Shown in pieces: positions 44,201 through 55,367 of a DNA stretch of 64,000 bases. Each line of letters opens with the position of its first letter. Positions within the stretch are counted from its first letter, which is position 1. Under the pieces are notes generated by a model that was not told where the DNA came from, ran no database searches, and was given only the letters and a program-made list of their open reading frames with translations. This DNA comes from Mesorhabditis belari. Its lineage: Eukaryota > Nematoda > Chromadorea > Rhabditida > Rhabditidae. The stretch lies in contig CAUEEP010000728.1 in NCBI GenBank assembly GCA_958450365.1, positions 1,705,001 to 1,769,000 of the forward strand, given 5' to 3'. Both the position numbers and the translations under genes were made by a program.

Positions 44201-46431
44201 TACGTGTCAGTGTAGTTCATTGGTAGAGCGTTAGCGCGGAAAGCGTAGGTCGGTAGGTCGCCCAGCAAGTTGTGGGTTCGATTCCCAGCGGCGGCCATTT
44301 TTTGATTCCCAGGCCATAGAAAGCATCGGCGTGTCCAACTAGTTTACTGATTGTATTACTGAGATTGGTACAAGATACTTTGAGACCAAGGGAGCAAGAC
44401 TCTCCTCAGACTATGCTTAGTTGTAAAACAGTCTAATTTCTTTTTTCAGAGCCGTATCATGGTTTACATGTCGCACACTCCGGCAGGCACCTCCACCTCG
44501 AATATTCTGCATTGGGCGCAAATGGTGCAAAGTGGGAAGACACAAATGTTCGACTATGGAAGCGCGCAGAAAAATTTGTGGCGATATGGACAGGTTGGGG
44601 AAAAAGAAATCAAAGAAAAACTTGATGCCCTACAGTGAACCCTCTAATAGAACGCCACCTCCATAAAGACGGGTATAATGACGCGCGTACAGTCGCGTAG
44701 TCTAACTTTAAATGTGCCGTTCTCCGCACTGCTTTCTGCTACAGTGTTCTACATAGTGTCAAACGATAGCTCTTGAAATCTAGTATTTTTTTGATACCAA
44801 AACTGTAGTTTGGAAAAATCTAGAGACTGAGAGAAAAGTGATTTTCTAAAAAGAAGTTAGACGAAGGACTGTACGACTTCTATTAGAGTATTTACGAGAA
44901 ATTTTTTAGGAAACCCCTCCCGCATACAATATGTCGACGTTCGTTGAGCCGACTTATCTCTATTATGGAGACGCCGATTGGTTAGCCGATGTGATTGATG
45001 TTGAAGTAGAGTTGCAAGAAAAAAAAAAGCCTTATAAACTTTCCCAGAATTTGTATTTAACTTTAAAAAATGTTTAGTTTTTATCTAATTGGAAAGGCAA
45101 TAAAATAAAAGGCTTAGATTGGTAAGTATTGTCTTTCAATTTCCTACCGTAAATACTGTAATTGGACCCCATCCCCATAATGACGGTGCAGAGTGTTGCG
45201 TAGTCTAGCTTTGAACGAGTTTCTCTCGACACTGGTTTATGCTACAATGCGCGCTTAGGTATCAAAAAAATAGCTGAAATTGAGGGCTATTTTTTGATAT
45301 CAAAGCGCACATTGTAGCATAAACCAGTGTCGAGAAAAACTCGTTCAAAGCTAGACTACGCAACACTCCGCACCGTCATTATGGGGCTGGGGTCAATATT
45401 ACAGTATTTACGGTAAGCAACCAAACCATAACTTTTTCTGTCATTTTTTGCCAATGACAATTGAATATTTGGCCAAAATTTCATCCCGATCTGATGCTTT
45501 GCTTTTGAAAAGTTGCTTAAGTTGCACAAGCAAAGTTAGTCATTTTTTTACTTAATGACTGATGTTCATTAAATGTTGATTAGAAATTTAATTAGACAAT
45601 GATTTGAGAATCGAAATCATCACTCTTTATAACAAAAATCAAACGATCTTTGACTACAACATATTAGCTTTGATTTCTTGTCTCAGAAAACGAGGCTAAT
45701 ACGACTTCTTGTCTCAGAAAACGAGGCTAAGACGACTTCTTGTCTCAGAAAACGAGGCTAATACGACTTCTTGTCTCAGAAAACGAGGCTAAGACGACTT
45801 CTTGTCTCAGAAAACGAGGATAATACGATTTCTTGTCTCAGAAAACGATTTTTTCGATTTCCTTTTCTTGATTTCTTTCTGGATTCTTGAAAAATTAACT
45901 TCCCTAAACTTAAATGAAATGGGAAATTTTTCTTTTCAATATCAAAAAGGTTGCACAGCGTATTGAGTTTTGTTTTTTGTGCTCATTTTTGTTAGACATT
46001 GTTGGACATGGTTTAAGCCGTTTTTGGATTTGTGATACTTGATTTTAACACAGAAGTTGATCCAAAAACTGATCCAAAAATTGATTTTGCGATTTCTTAA
46101 AAACGAAGCATCAGATCGGGATGAAACTTTAACTCATAATGGACAAATATTCAATTCTCATAGAAAAAAAGTTCTTGGTTGCTTGGGAAATTGAAAAACA
46201 ATACTTGTAGATCGATAGAAGATCGTTGAAATGAGTTATGAAATCTTTTTGCAGGCTTTAGTGAGCGAGATGAATCCTGAGTGTAAAGTTGTCGTGAAGA
46301 AATTGCCCGGCTACAATCATTTCGATTTCATTTACGGTCTTCGAGCACCAGCTGATATCTATGAAAATATTATAATGAATATTAAACGAGAGCATAAAAA
46401 GGGGAAAATGTTGAGATCGAATAGGGTTTAA
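40226..46431 (+). CDS. Acid lipase, lysosomal/gastric (LIPL/LIPA) type
   Basis: An AB-hydrolase lipase that releases fatty acids from triglycerides or cholesteryl esters, secreted or lysosomal. Eleven exons, starting near 40226, 41428, 41650, 42312, 42510, 42649, 43242, 43382, 44449, 44910 and 46255. The signal peptide is [16 protein letters not shown]. Then [38 protein letters not shown] (oxyanion HGLL), [42 protein letters not shown] (nucleophile Ser in GHSQG), [15 protein letters not shown] (Asp) and [16 protein letters not shown] (His). The catalytic triad is complete. The coding joins read through, so the gene may work. Its introns carry a 599-bp mariner relic, MITE A, microsatellites and an 88-bp duplication of exon 3's end. 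Part of exon 10 was copied to 19.1 kb. Confidence 0.92.
41727..42262. repeat. 88-bp lipase exon/intron duplication flanking a dispersed repeat
   Basis: The segment from ttgattttgtcgccaatctc (exon 3 end) into the intron (…aaaggctttaactaaa) at about 41727-41812 is repeated at 42174-42262. Between the copies is a dispersed repeat found also at 53.1-53.3 and 54.7-54.95 kb. The second copy recreates the exon's 3' splice donor but has no acceptor before it. Confidence 0.85.
42785..42870 (+). repeat. tRNA-like sequence in lipase intron
   Basis: A-box-like tggcacagtcgagagggcgc and B box gggttcgaccc lie about 45 bases apart. The outer ends ggcac and gtgcc can pair, as in an acceptor stem, but the D and anticodon arms do not fold cleanly. 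Probably tRNA-derived. Confidence 0.45.
42985..43100. repeat. (TCTG/CAGA)n microsatellite
   Basis: A short acag array and then a longer tctg array separated by 25 bp (43000-43090), forming a hairpin-capable pair in a lipase intron. A similar acag array is at 46596-46690, also preceded by cccgtacagacagacag. Confidence 0.9.
43602..44200 (+). mobile_element. Internally deleted Tc1/mariner element in a lipase intron
   Basis: The TIRs cagggtggctgaaaattacg and its complement sit at the two ends, and TA flanks both sides as a target-site duplication. Inside, the start [20 protein letters not shown] (helix-turn-helix-like) and the C-terminus [20 protein letters not shown] ending in a stop at 44087 look like a mariner transposase. 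The catalytic middle is gone, replaced by a tandem 35-bp repeat (43845-43960, unit aaaatcaacaatttgaatga). Confidence 0.85.
44208..44300 (+). repeat. tRNA-like sequence
   Basis: The A-box-like tagttcattggtagagcg and B box gggttcgattccc are both good, but the spacing is long (about 45 bases between arms) and the ends do not pair. It follows directly on the mariner relic. Probably a tRNA pseudogene or SINE head. Confidence 0.45.
45145..45415. mobile_element. MITE family A, copy 4, in lipase intron
   Basis: A complete palindrome. The left part and the preceding 215 bp of lipase exon and intron are shared with 19075-19553. One inner mismatch (gtaattggacccc against gtaatagtacccc) separates it from the other copies. 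Confidence 0.9.
45675..45850. repeat. Minisatellite, about 33-bp unit
   Basis: Six copies of gacttcttgtctcagaaaac plus gaggctaatac or gaggctaagac in alternation, in the last lipase intron. Confidence 0.9.
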
Positions 46432-46615
46432 TAGAATCAATGTTCAATGTTTTGTGTTTTATTTCAAGTGTTTTGTGTTTTGTGATACGAATTTACGGAA
46501 ATTTCTTAGTTATTTCTATTATTTAATGTCAACCGTTAAAAGTTGTTTTGTATACTCATCAATAAAAACTAAGAGAAAAAAAGCCTTGATTGCCCGTACA
46601 GACAGACAGACAGAC

Positions 46616-46668
<53 letters not shown>

Positions 46669-46689
46669 CAGACAGACAGAGAGACAGAA

Positions 46690-46770
46690 CATCTATAGTT
46701 ACCCCCATGGTACCATCCTTGAGGATGGTACCATCGTCTAGCATGGTACCGCCTCAAGGATGGTACCATT
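46690..46770. repeat. Clustered palindromes on 'atggtaccat'
   Basis: catggtaccatccttgagga, then tggtaccatcgtctagcatg, then ccgcctcaaggatggtacca: four ggtacc sites within 70 bp, arranged as inverted copies. They lie directly after the (acag)n array and directly before the mariner at 46774. Confidence 0.8.
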
Positions 46771-46773
46771 GTA

Positions 46774-47687
46774 TTAGGTGTGTGAAAAAGTAATCGACGT
46801 TTTTTATTTTTATTTTGTTTAAATAAATATATCTAAACAATTTTTAATTTTTTTGTTAACGATATATATATATATCGTTTAAAAGCTTATTTTTTCCTCT
46901 TTCGAATGATATATTTATTTTGTTAAAAGGACGACAATAAACTACTTCCATTTTAGTTTTAAAATGGTATACACAAGTATCGTTATTCGGTCAAATTTGC
47001 TTTATGAGTTCAAAAATGGGTTGAAAGCTGCGGAGGCTGCACGTCGAATTCGGAATGCGTTTGGCGAAGACGCCGTTATTGATGGTACCGCTAGATTTTG
47101 GTTCCGACGATTCAAAGGTGGTGATGAAAGCCTAGAAGATGAACCACGTGGCGGTCGCCCTGAGACCTGTTCTGATGACCAAATAGGACGCTGTCTTCTC
47201 GAAAACCCTCGTTCAACTTCTTCAGAAACAGGCCTTATATTAAATTGTGATGGGTCAACCGTAAGGGAACGCTTGAATGACATGAATTTTATCAAGAAGT
47301 TGGACAAATGGATACCGCATGAACGATAACGCGCGACCACATGTCTCTTTACAGACTCGACAAAAAATCCAGAGTGTTGGAGTGTTGGTTTTACCACATC
47401 CACCTTATAGTCCAGACCTTTTTCCATCTGATTATTATTTATTTTTGTCTCTGTCTAACTTTTTTGGCAATCAATTCCGAAGAAGATGTCAAAACCGAGG
47501 TTGATCTTTTCTTCGCCTCTAAGGACCAAGATTTTTATTATCGTAGAATGTCTTTACTTGTAGAACGTTGGCAAAAGGTTGTTCTTTCGAATGGTGATTA
47601 CTTCGTTGAATAAAAATTATTTTAACGAAACTTATGGTCCTTTATATTTAAACGTTAAAAACGTCGATTACTTTTTCACACACCTAA
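46774..47687 (+). mobile_element. Internally deleted mariner transposon
   Basis: The TIRs ttaggtgtgtgaaaaagtaa and its complement bound 914 bp, with a TA duplication on each side. The transposase starts at 46964 (MVYTSIVIRS, HTH residues, FWFRRFKGGDESLEDEPRGG, RPETCSDD, WIPHE) and after a deletion resumes at HNDNARPHV-like NDNARPHVSLQTRQKI and LPHPPYSPDLFPSDYYLFLS, then ends at 47613. WIPHE, DNARPH and PYSPDL are mariner hallmarks. The catalytic core between WIPHE and DNARPH is missing, and a frameshift lies near 47480. Not autonomous. Confidence 0.93.
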
Positions 47688-47796
47688 TAACTTAAGTATG
47701 GGGTAAAAGGTTGTGAACAAGAGTGATGTGTAACCAGATTTCCCGGGGGCAGGTTTTTTCATAAAGTGAAAACAACATTTTTCGAACTTAGTACCC

Positions 47797-50018
47797 TCAG
47801 GAAGTAAATTCACAAAAACAATTGATATAAAAAAATTTATTAATCCGGTCTCCCAAAAAATAGCCGGGATTTTTTCTCTCGCTTTTTTCCAATTCATTGA
47901 TCAGCGGGGCGATGACGGAGTTGATCAGTAAGCCTTGGAGCAAAGGCGTAGAAGCGTCCCATTCGTTCGGTTGGGGCTGGCCTAAAAATATTTATATTAA
48001 AAAAAAGATAACAAAAAACCAGCGGCAGCGGCTTTGACCGGAGACACAGAAGCTCCTCCCTTCATCACACGGAAAATGACCTCACAGTAGACTGGGAACT
48101 TAAACAACAAATTATCAGAAAATTCCAAATTAAATAGTCAAAACGAACCCCATTCTGATCGTTTCCAACAAAGGCAACAAGGTATTCGCCCACTTGAACT
48201 AAATAAAATAATTAACTTTAATTCACAAATAAAAATTTTACCTGGACCAACACAACGGACCTTGATGCATTTCAATTCATCACCCCTCATGACGAATTGA
48301 TTGGCGGATGGAGTGATGACGACTTGTTGCTCGCAGGTCAAGAAGACATTTGAATTGCAGCATGGGTTATGGGAGCATCGAGTGAAACTCCATCCATTTG
48401 CCAATGTGTTAATGCGAATCTATGGGGGGACTTGTGCGCCAAACTTTAAAGGACTTTTGCACATAAAGCTTTTTTTTTTGGTTTTTTTTTTTTTTTCGTT
48501 GGACTTTCTCTTTTTCTCTGAATTGTCTTTGGGGGGTTTTTTCTTTCTTTTTTTTTTCTGGGGGACCCCAAACACGCTATCTGGCAGAGCCCAAACAGTT
48601 TCTTTCCATAAACCTTCTTTGTAAAAAAAGAGCACACTTAGTTGCAAATTTGCAGGATCCCAATTGTTTTTCTAGATGACTTTTGTTTTTGGGGAGGTTG
48701 TTTTTTGGGGGGGGGGGTTTTAAATATGTCGTTTTGTGAGATTAGTTAACTTTTACTGATATCAAACGCATATTATTTGAAGTCGAATAGAAGTTTTTAG
48801 ACATTTTTTATCGTCATAGTCCCCAACCCAATAAAAGTAAAATTTGAATATGATTTAAAATTTCTTATTTTACAAATTTAATCAATTCAAATTTATAATT
48901 TTTGAAAATAGGCAAAGCAAAAACGTTTAAAATTTCTCAAAATGAAACTCAAATGATATAAATACAAACTTGAAGGTTTTTGATGCTTGAAGCGAGATGG
49001 AGTTCCACAGCCACTGTTTGACCAACACGAATGTTGTAAATCTAAGTTTAAATATATCTAATAAGAAAAAGTTAATGAAAGCTCACTGGAGTTCCGTCCA
49101 AGCGGGTTTCGTCTGGAGTCGGACCGCTGATGCGCAGCCTTGAGGCGAGAGGCCACTTTAGATGAATGATATTTTCATTTAAAAATGTTTTGTAGTATAT
49201 ACTTTATCCGACAAGGAAAAGTGACAATGCAAACAGATTGAACAGCGTAGACGAAGAAAGATAATTGATATACAAACACAACTACAATTAGACACGTGTA
49301 TATATGACATTAAAAACTAATTTAAAATTGACAGAGCTACAAGATCGAGCTTATATATTGAGTATTTAAAATAGTTCAGAGACGAAAAAATATCACAAGG
49401 TAACTTATTCCAAATACGAGGAACACGACAAGTAAAAGAATGATACAGTTGGCGGTTATGAAAGCTTTGAAAGGGGGTAATCTGAAAGTTGTGACTACGA
49501 GTTCTTCTGGCGTGATTCGAAATCTTAAAGAGTCCTTTAAGTTCCGGATGAGAGTTAGGAGAGAAGATGATTTTATAGCATAAGACCAAATCAAAATAAA
49601 TGCGGCGATGGGATAAGGGTTTAAGGTCAAAAAGAGCAAGTCGATCAGAATAGCAAGGAATTTCTTTCGATGGGAAACAACGGGCATAAAAATGTTTTCT
49701 TTTATTTCTTTAAAAAAGTGTCTTTTATATTAATCTTTAAACAAAAAAACCAATGTAAAAGTGATTAAAAGAAAGATTATAAAAAACCTACGGGATTTTG
49801 AGCTGGTGCAGATCCTTGAGCCATCGCGCAGAGAATGAGATGATTCAACAAACCATCGGGGGGCATTTTATATCTCGCTTCAATGTAAATTTCTGAAATT
49901 TAAATGCAAATCTTATAGTATTATAACAGGTTTGTATGCAATAAAGTGTTTGTTCGCCGGTGTTCCGCAAATGGATTTCCTTCCACCCATCGAGTCTTTC
50001 ATCATCCAATTGAATACG
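47797..50018 (-). CDS. Unrecognised multi-exon gene, Cys-containing, N-terminus not found
   Basis: I do not recognise the family. Exons run from about 50018 down: RIQLDDERLDGWKEIHLRNT; YKMPPDGLLNHLILCAMAQG; WPLASRLRISGPTPDETRLD; IYNIRVGQTVAVELHLASSI; NGWSFTRCSHNPCCNSNVFL with TCEQQ and CIKVRC; VQVGEYLVAFVGNDQNG; FPVYCEVIFRVMKGGASVSP; and a last exon QPQPNEWDASTPLLQGLLIN to the TGA stop at 47797. Joins are phase-consistent for most introns; the first join is uncertain. The order 'GTPIYNIRVGQTV' followed by a Cys-rich part recalls the linker of nematode ZP-domain proteins, but I would not assign it. No start or signal peptide was found; upstream of 50018 is repeat DNA. One intron (48.4-48.9 kb) has long T and G runs, and another holds the LINE fragment at 49.3 kb. 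Confidence 0.6.
49317..49690 (-). pseudogene. Non-LTR retrotransposon RT, C-terminal fragment
   Basis: The minus strand reads CYSDRLALFDLKPLSHRRIY, then FDLVLCYKIIF, and ends FTCRVPRIWNKLPCDIFSSL with a YFKYSIYKLDL tail. This is the typical end of a LINE ORF2 (RL..L.L..L..RR...DL...YKI, then F..R....WN.LP). It is a 5'-truncated insertion in an intron. It is not closely alike to the 17.8-kb fragment. Confidence 0.75.
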
Positions 50019-50039
50019 CTAAATTAAAACCTTCCGTAG

Positions 50040-50520
50040 AAACGGTTAATCAAGCAACAGCCCAGTAATCAAACTAATTTTCTCTACGTTTTTATCGGTA
50101 ACTCTACAAAGCAGATTCCATATTTCTTTAATGAAATTTAACGTAGATTCTAATGAAAGTAACCGTGAGTTCTTTCCGCTTTTTGCATCTTAAATTATAG
50201 ACCATTTAAGTGGATCGACTCTCTCAAATAGGTAGTCTGACTTTGACCGAAATTTTCTCTGTCTTTTTATCGGTAAGTCTGCAAAACACATTCTATATTT
50301 CTTTAATGAAATTTAACGTAGATTCTATAGTGATAAGCTAGTGATACTCGTCAAATCCGACTCTCTACCCCCCTAGACAAATATCTGGGGAGTAGACACT
50401 TATCTCGACTTTGACTCTAATTTTCCCCATGTTTTTATCGGTAAGTCCACAAAACAGATCCTATATTTCTTTAATGAAATTTAACGTAGATTCTAATGAA
50501 AGTAACCAGAAGTCGATTCA
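50040..50520. repeat. Three tandem units of a dispersed repeat
   Basis: Units share tttttatcggtaa(c/g)tct, atatttctttaatgaaattt and aacgtagattctaatgaaag. The same family occurs at 52.27-52.98 kb (direct) and 53.46-53.99 kb (inverted). Confidence 0.85.
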
Positions 50521-51039
50521 GCACATAAATGGCAACAATAAATAATTATTTCCAATGGTGTTACTTCTATAGGTCTCTTCTCTAGAGCTGACTAGAGATC
50601 CCTTCTCTAGCGGAGTTCACTCTTCCACTGGGTTAGCCCATTCATGGCCTGAGGTTATTAAAGCAAGAAGCCTATCTTCTTTTCTCCCCGCCTCCACATC
50701 GCCGAGTAAAATATCTCATCTTTCTCTATGTATTTATGTGTAGATTTGTGTATTGTCTGACTGATTACGCTTTATTTCATGTCCTGAATAAAGTATGAAT
50801 ATATATACCATGAAGTTAATGGATCTATTTATTTGAAGCTTGTCCAAATGTTGAGAGAAGTGCTCGCAAGATGTTCAGGTTTTTATTGATTTCTTCAAAA
50901 GTGAAGCCAATTTTTCGCAAAGACATTCCCGGTTTAACGGGTAAAAATTTAAGAACATCAAATTATGTCGTGCTTCTTTTAATACTATCAATACATTGTA
51001 CTGTACATTGTACTATCAATCAATTGTATGGCCACAAAA

Positions 51040-51385
51040 ACCGGAATCGACGGTTTCTCGAGTGGCTTTTACATGCTAAACGAATTGGATATATATCAAA
51101 TTTGAGATATAACAAATCTGATATATATCAAATCAGATACAAAGCAAATCTGATATATATCAAATCTGACGCATAACAAATATGATGCCAACCCCGAAAT
51201 TTAGGAAATGTTTGAAAGCAAAGCTATAATTCAACAAAAACCAGAATCGACCGTTTCTCGAGTGGCTTTCACATGCTAAACCAATTGGATATATATCAAA
51301 TTTGAGATATAACAAATCTGATATATATCAAATTTGATACATAGCAAATCTGATATATATCAAATTCTGTCGTGCTTCTTTTAAT
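51040..51385. repeat. Duplicated 'gatatatatcaaatctga' block
   Basis: aaccggaatcgacggtttct and the following array of atatatcaaat units at 51038-51180 are repeated at 51238-51365. Between them is unrelated sequence of about 60 bp. Non-coding. Confidence 0.8.
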
Positions 51386-51694
51386 ACTATCAATATACAT
51401 TGTACATGTAAGTCAGCAAAATGTGCAAATTTCCGAAAAAGTCGTCGGTGAAGCGGAAAATTTCTTTGTGAATTGTACCACAATTGGGCGCGTTGTATTA
51501 TACCAGAATAATTTGTTTTAAAATGAATCTCTTCCACACTGAAAAAAACGAATTAGAAAGCCAACATACGGTTGAACCGAAATTTCTATGGAATTGGCTA
51601 TGGAATTCTATGGAATTTCTATGGAATTGGCCACCTATTTGACCATTGCTTCTCTCGACCAGATTCACCAACGTCACAATGATAAATTCGAGAT

Positions 51695-51965
51695 TTAACG
51701 AAATTCGTCCACAAAGTAGAATAAAAAAGATCCTACTAATTTTCGCACAAAAATAATTGAGGTTATATTTTGCTCATATCTTACAAATTTTACATCTGCC
51801 CTCAACCAAAAGTTTAACGCGTTACCAAAGGCTTCAATCGGTTTGAATGAGTACCGCGAATGTGATAGAATTCCCCATCTTAGACTCTCCAGTTTTTGCT
51901 GCATGATTTTTGCAAAGTGAGGTCTAGCGTTGTCATGGATGAACTTATCTTTGATGTGCAGATGC
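51695..51965 (-). pseudogene. Mariner-type transposase fragment
   Basis: The minus strand reads FIHDNARPHFAKIMQQKLES with the mariner DNARPH motif, then W.ILSHSRYS where PYSPDL is expected, and on to FVDEFR. Only the second part of the catalytic domain is left, with no TIRs seen. The upstream end runs into a 15-bp minisatellite (ggttcagtactgaac). Confidence 0.7.
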
Positions 51966-51979
51966 TCATCTGAAAGGTT

Positions 51980-52190
51980 CAGCACTGCAAGGTTCAGCAC
52001 TGACCCTTTCTGTGTTGAACCCTTCAGTACCGAACCCTTCAGTACCGAACCGTTCAGTACTGAACCTTTCAGCACTGAAGGGGTAACTTAAGTATGGAGT
52101 CACTTAAGTATGGAGTCACTTAAGTATGGGGTAACTTAAGTATAGGGTAACTTTTAAGCATGGGTTAATTTAAGTATGAGTTAACTTAGT
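51980..52190. repeat. Two minisatellites: 15-bp (aacccttcagtaccg) and 17-20 bp (acttaagtatggagtc)
   Basis: 51980-52078 holds six 15-bp units. 52080-52185 holds six degenerate acttaagtatgg units. No coding. Confidence 0.85.
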
Positions 52191-52269
52191 ACTCAATTGT
52201 CCAAATACTTTTAAATGGATCCACTCTTTCAGGTAGCTCAGAATTTACAGAATTTTGCAGACTACATTT

Positions 52270-53990
52270 TGCAATTCCTTTTTAAGTTTCAATTTCACTA
52301 CATTAACAGGACCGATTATATATTCCTTTAGTCAAATTTAATGTAGATTCTAATAAAAGTAAGCGTGAGTTGATTCAACTTTTGCATCTTAAGTTATAGA
52401 CCACTTAAGTGAATCGACCCTTTTAGATAGGTAGTCTGACTTTGATCGAAATTTTCTCTATGTTTTTCTATTAAAGTATACTAAGAAAGTTGTGGTTTTC
52501 TATAACCAAATTTAATAAGGAACCTTTTAAGACCAACCACAAGTTGATCGGTCAATTGGAAGTTGAGATATGGAGGGAAAGAGAAGAGTCGACAAACTCC
52601 GACTCTCTCTCTCCCCCCTAGACAAATCTCTAGGGGGTGACATTTCCTCTCGACTTTGACTCTACTTTTCTCATGTTTTTATCGGTTCAGTCTACAAAAC
52701 AGATTTTATGTTTCTTTAATTAAATTTAATGTAGATTCTAATAAAAGTACCCTTGAGTTGATTCAAATTTCACATCTTGACTTACAGATCATTTAAGTGG
52801 ATGGACCCTTTCAGGTGGGTAGTCGAACTTTGATCGGAATTTTCTCTATGTTTTTACATTAGTGTGTAGTAAATACATTGTAGTTTTCTATAACGAAATT
52901 TCATAAGGAACATTTTAAGACCAACCACAAGTCGATTCGTCAATTAGAAGCCGAGATATGGGCGAAAAGAGAAGAGTTGTTATACCCCCAATAGATTTAT
53001 TGGGGTATCATGACGATACAGGGAATTTGATCTACATCTCACACGATGTACATCAGTTGTTTAGCTAATAAAGCAAATCGATTTCTTGAAATTTCTAATA
53101 ATCATTTCATTAGCATTAAGCAAACTTTGGTAATACTCCTCTTTTTACTTTGATTTAGAGTTTGATTGGCTTCAAAATACTGTCAATTTTTTGGTATTTT
53201 GTACTAATATGAAATAAAGTCTTGCTACACAGAGAAAGGTTGAATTTCGATGTTAACAAAGTTGATCCAAACATCAACAATAAACTCTAGAAGAATTTTT
53301 CAGTGTTTGCTTTTTGAATTTGAAACTTGGTGACTCGAAACAAACAAATTTCGGCAGTAATTTTTGAGTTAAGTGACTCTTTTGGCATTTGGAAAACCAC
53401 AAGCTAAACAACTGATGTACATTGTGTGAGATGTAGATCAAATTTAATTACATGGTTATACATCGGAGTCGGAGTTTGTCGACTCTTCTCTTTCCCTCCA
53501 TATCTCAACTTCCAATTGACCGATCAACCTGTGGTTGGTCTTAAAATGTTCCTTATCAAATTTCGTTATAGAAAACCACAACTTCCTTAGTAAACTTTAA
53601 TATAAAAACATAAAGAAAATTTCGGTCAAATTCAGACTACCTACCTGAAAGGGTCGAATCACTTAAATGGTCTATAACTTAAGATGTAAAAGTTGAATCA
53701 ATTTTTGGTTTCTTTTATTAGAATCTACATGAAATTTGAGTAAACAAACATATAATCTACTTTGTAGGCTTACCGATAAGAACATAGAGAAAATTAGAGT
53801 CAAAGTCGAGATACGTCTCTGACCCCCCTCAGAGAATCGGAGTTTGTCGACTCTCCTCTTCTGGTCCATGTCTCAACTTCCAATTGACCGATCAACTTGT
53901 GGTAAGTCTTCAAATGTTCCTTATGAAATTTGCTTATAGAAAACCATAAGTTACTTATTCAACTTTAATATAAAAACATAGAGAATTTAA
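52270..53990. repeat. Dispersed repeat family in both orientations
   Basis: Direct units at 52.27-52.98 kb and inverted units at 53.46-53.99 kb share tagattctaataaaagta, gtagtctgactttgatcg and cagattttatgtttctttaa. The inverted halves could fold as a 1.7-kb hairpin around the element at 53022-53447. Confidence 0.8.
53022..53447. mobile_element. TIR element (about 425 bp)
   Basis: The ends are inverted: aatttgatctacatctcaca and the complement at 53410-53447, with arms of about 40 bp (also catcagttgtttagc). The inner sequence recurs truncated at 54662-54830 and in the lipase intron at 41816-41980, so three copies exist. No transposase. Confidence 0.75.
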
Positions 53991-54661
53991 TTACATGGTT
54001 ATACATGGGAATATTCTGTGTTAATGCTAATGTGCTAATTGTGAATTGTCTCGATGCGCTAAAGTGCCATTTTAACTATAGAAAAATGGCATTTGCCATC
54101 GATTTTGGTAAAATCGATTAGTAAAATGGAAAAATCCAAAAAAAAACATTCTATTTTCAGGCTCAAAAATCAAAATCGTTTATTGAATAGTTTATATTTT
54201 TTGAAAGAAAGATTCTCTTGAAATGAAGTGTTTATAGAAGAGAATGGCTGCGAGTTCTTTGTATATATTCCGTCAAATTTCTCCAATTTCTCAAACCAAT
54301 AACTAATTGTACTGTAAAGGATTTGAAAAATTCGATATTATTCTGTTTTTTTAAAATTCTTTGAGAGAATTTCTTTGTTTTCTTTGTTTTTCTAGTTCTT
54401 TGCATTGCTTATCTGAAATTATTTGAATGGTTTTGTTTACTTCGAAAAACAAAACACAGCTCTCATTCGATTTTACGAAAATTTATTTCTTATCTAAGTT
54501 TTTATTTAATTTTTTTATGGGCCCTTCTTAAAAGAATAAATTTCATTTCTTTTTTTATTTTTATTCACAATCTTGAGCCTTTGTAAATAAAAAATTCCTC
54601 TCTTTTACTTTGATTTCGAGCTGATTGTTTGGTGAAAAAGAAAGAGTTGATTAGGTTAGAA

Positions 54662-54950
54662 AGGGGATATGATGTACATCAGTTGTTTAGCCAATAAAGC
54701 AAATCAATTTCTTGAAATTTTTAATAATCATTTCATTAGCTTAAGGAAACTTTGGTAATTCTCCTCTTTTTACTTTGATTTAGAGTTTGATTGGGTTAAA
54801 AATTACTGTCAATTTTTAGTATTTTGTACTAAAATATTGAATAAAATGTAGAAAGAATGATATAAGAATAAAGCAAGAATAATAAAAGAATAATATCTTT
54901 AATTCCGGTTAGAATTTAGAAAGTTAGAAAGTTCGAAAACTTACAATTAG
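54662..54950. repeat. Truncated copy of the 53.0-kb element with a tail shared with the lipase intron
   Basis: It begins gatgtacatcagttgtttag and continues cttaaggaaactttggtaat. The tail (ttgaataaaatgtagaaaga to aaaacttacaatta) is the same as 42050-42165. This shows the lipase intron insert is of the same type. Confidence 0.8.
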
Positions 54951-55052
54951 TCAGTCTTATCGGCTGAATTACTTATCGTTGTAGTGAGACAGACCATTGG
55001 TACTTTGCAGTGTCTTTAACTGTGTCTGCGTATTGCGTATTTCAGGCAAAAC

Positions 55053-55323
55053 TACCGTAAATACTGTAATAGTACCCCACCGCCCCTCGTACAGTCGCGT
55101 AATCGCAAAAGTTTTCTAGTATTTCATTTTTTTGCAAAGCACCCGTACTTACAAAAAATGCGTCTTTGGTATCAAAAAATAGCTGAAATTCAGGGCTATT
55201 TTTTGATACTTAAGTGCACATTGTAGCATAAACCAGTGTCGAGAAAAACTCATTCAAAGCTAGACTACGCAACACTCCGCACCGTCATTATGGGGGTGGG
55301 GTACTATTACAGTATTTACGGTA
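55053..55323. mobile_element. MITE family A, copy 5, at the TTL-1 promoter
   Basis: A complete palindrome. It ends 44 bp before the TTL-1 ATG, so it fills the position expected for the core promoter or trans-splice leader region. Confidence 0.9.
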
Positions 55324-55367
55324 GTTCCTTTTCTATATCAGAATCGATATTTTGTTCATTTCTAGAA

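Noticed and set aside
44208..44300. Functional tRNA gene
   Set aside because: Internal boxes are good, but the ends do not pair and the spacing between arms is wrong for a tRNA.
47002..47427. 141-codon minus-strand frame
   Set aside because: It is the shadow of the mariner transposase on the plus strand.
47797..50018. Firm assignment of this gene as a ZP-domain cuticlin
   Set aside because: Only one linker-like stretch resembles ZP proteins; the Cys pattern (NPCCNSN) does not fit, and no N-terminus or furin/TM end was found.
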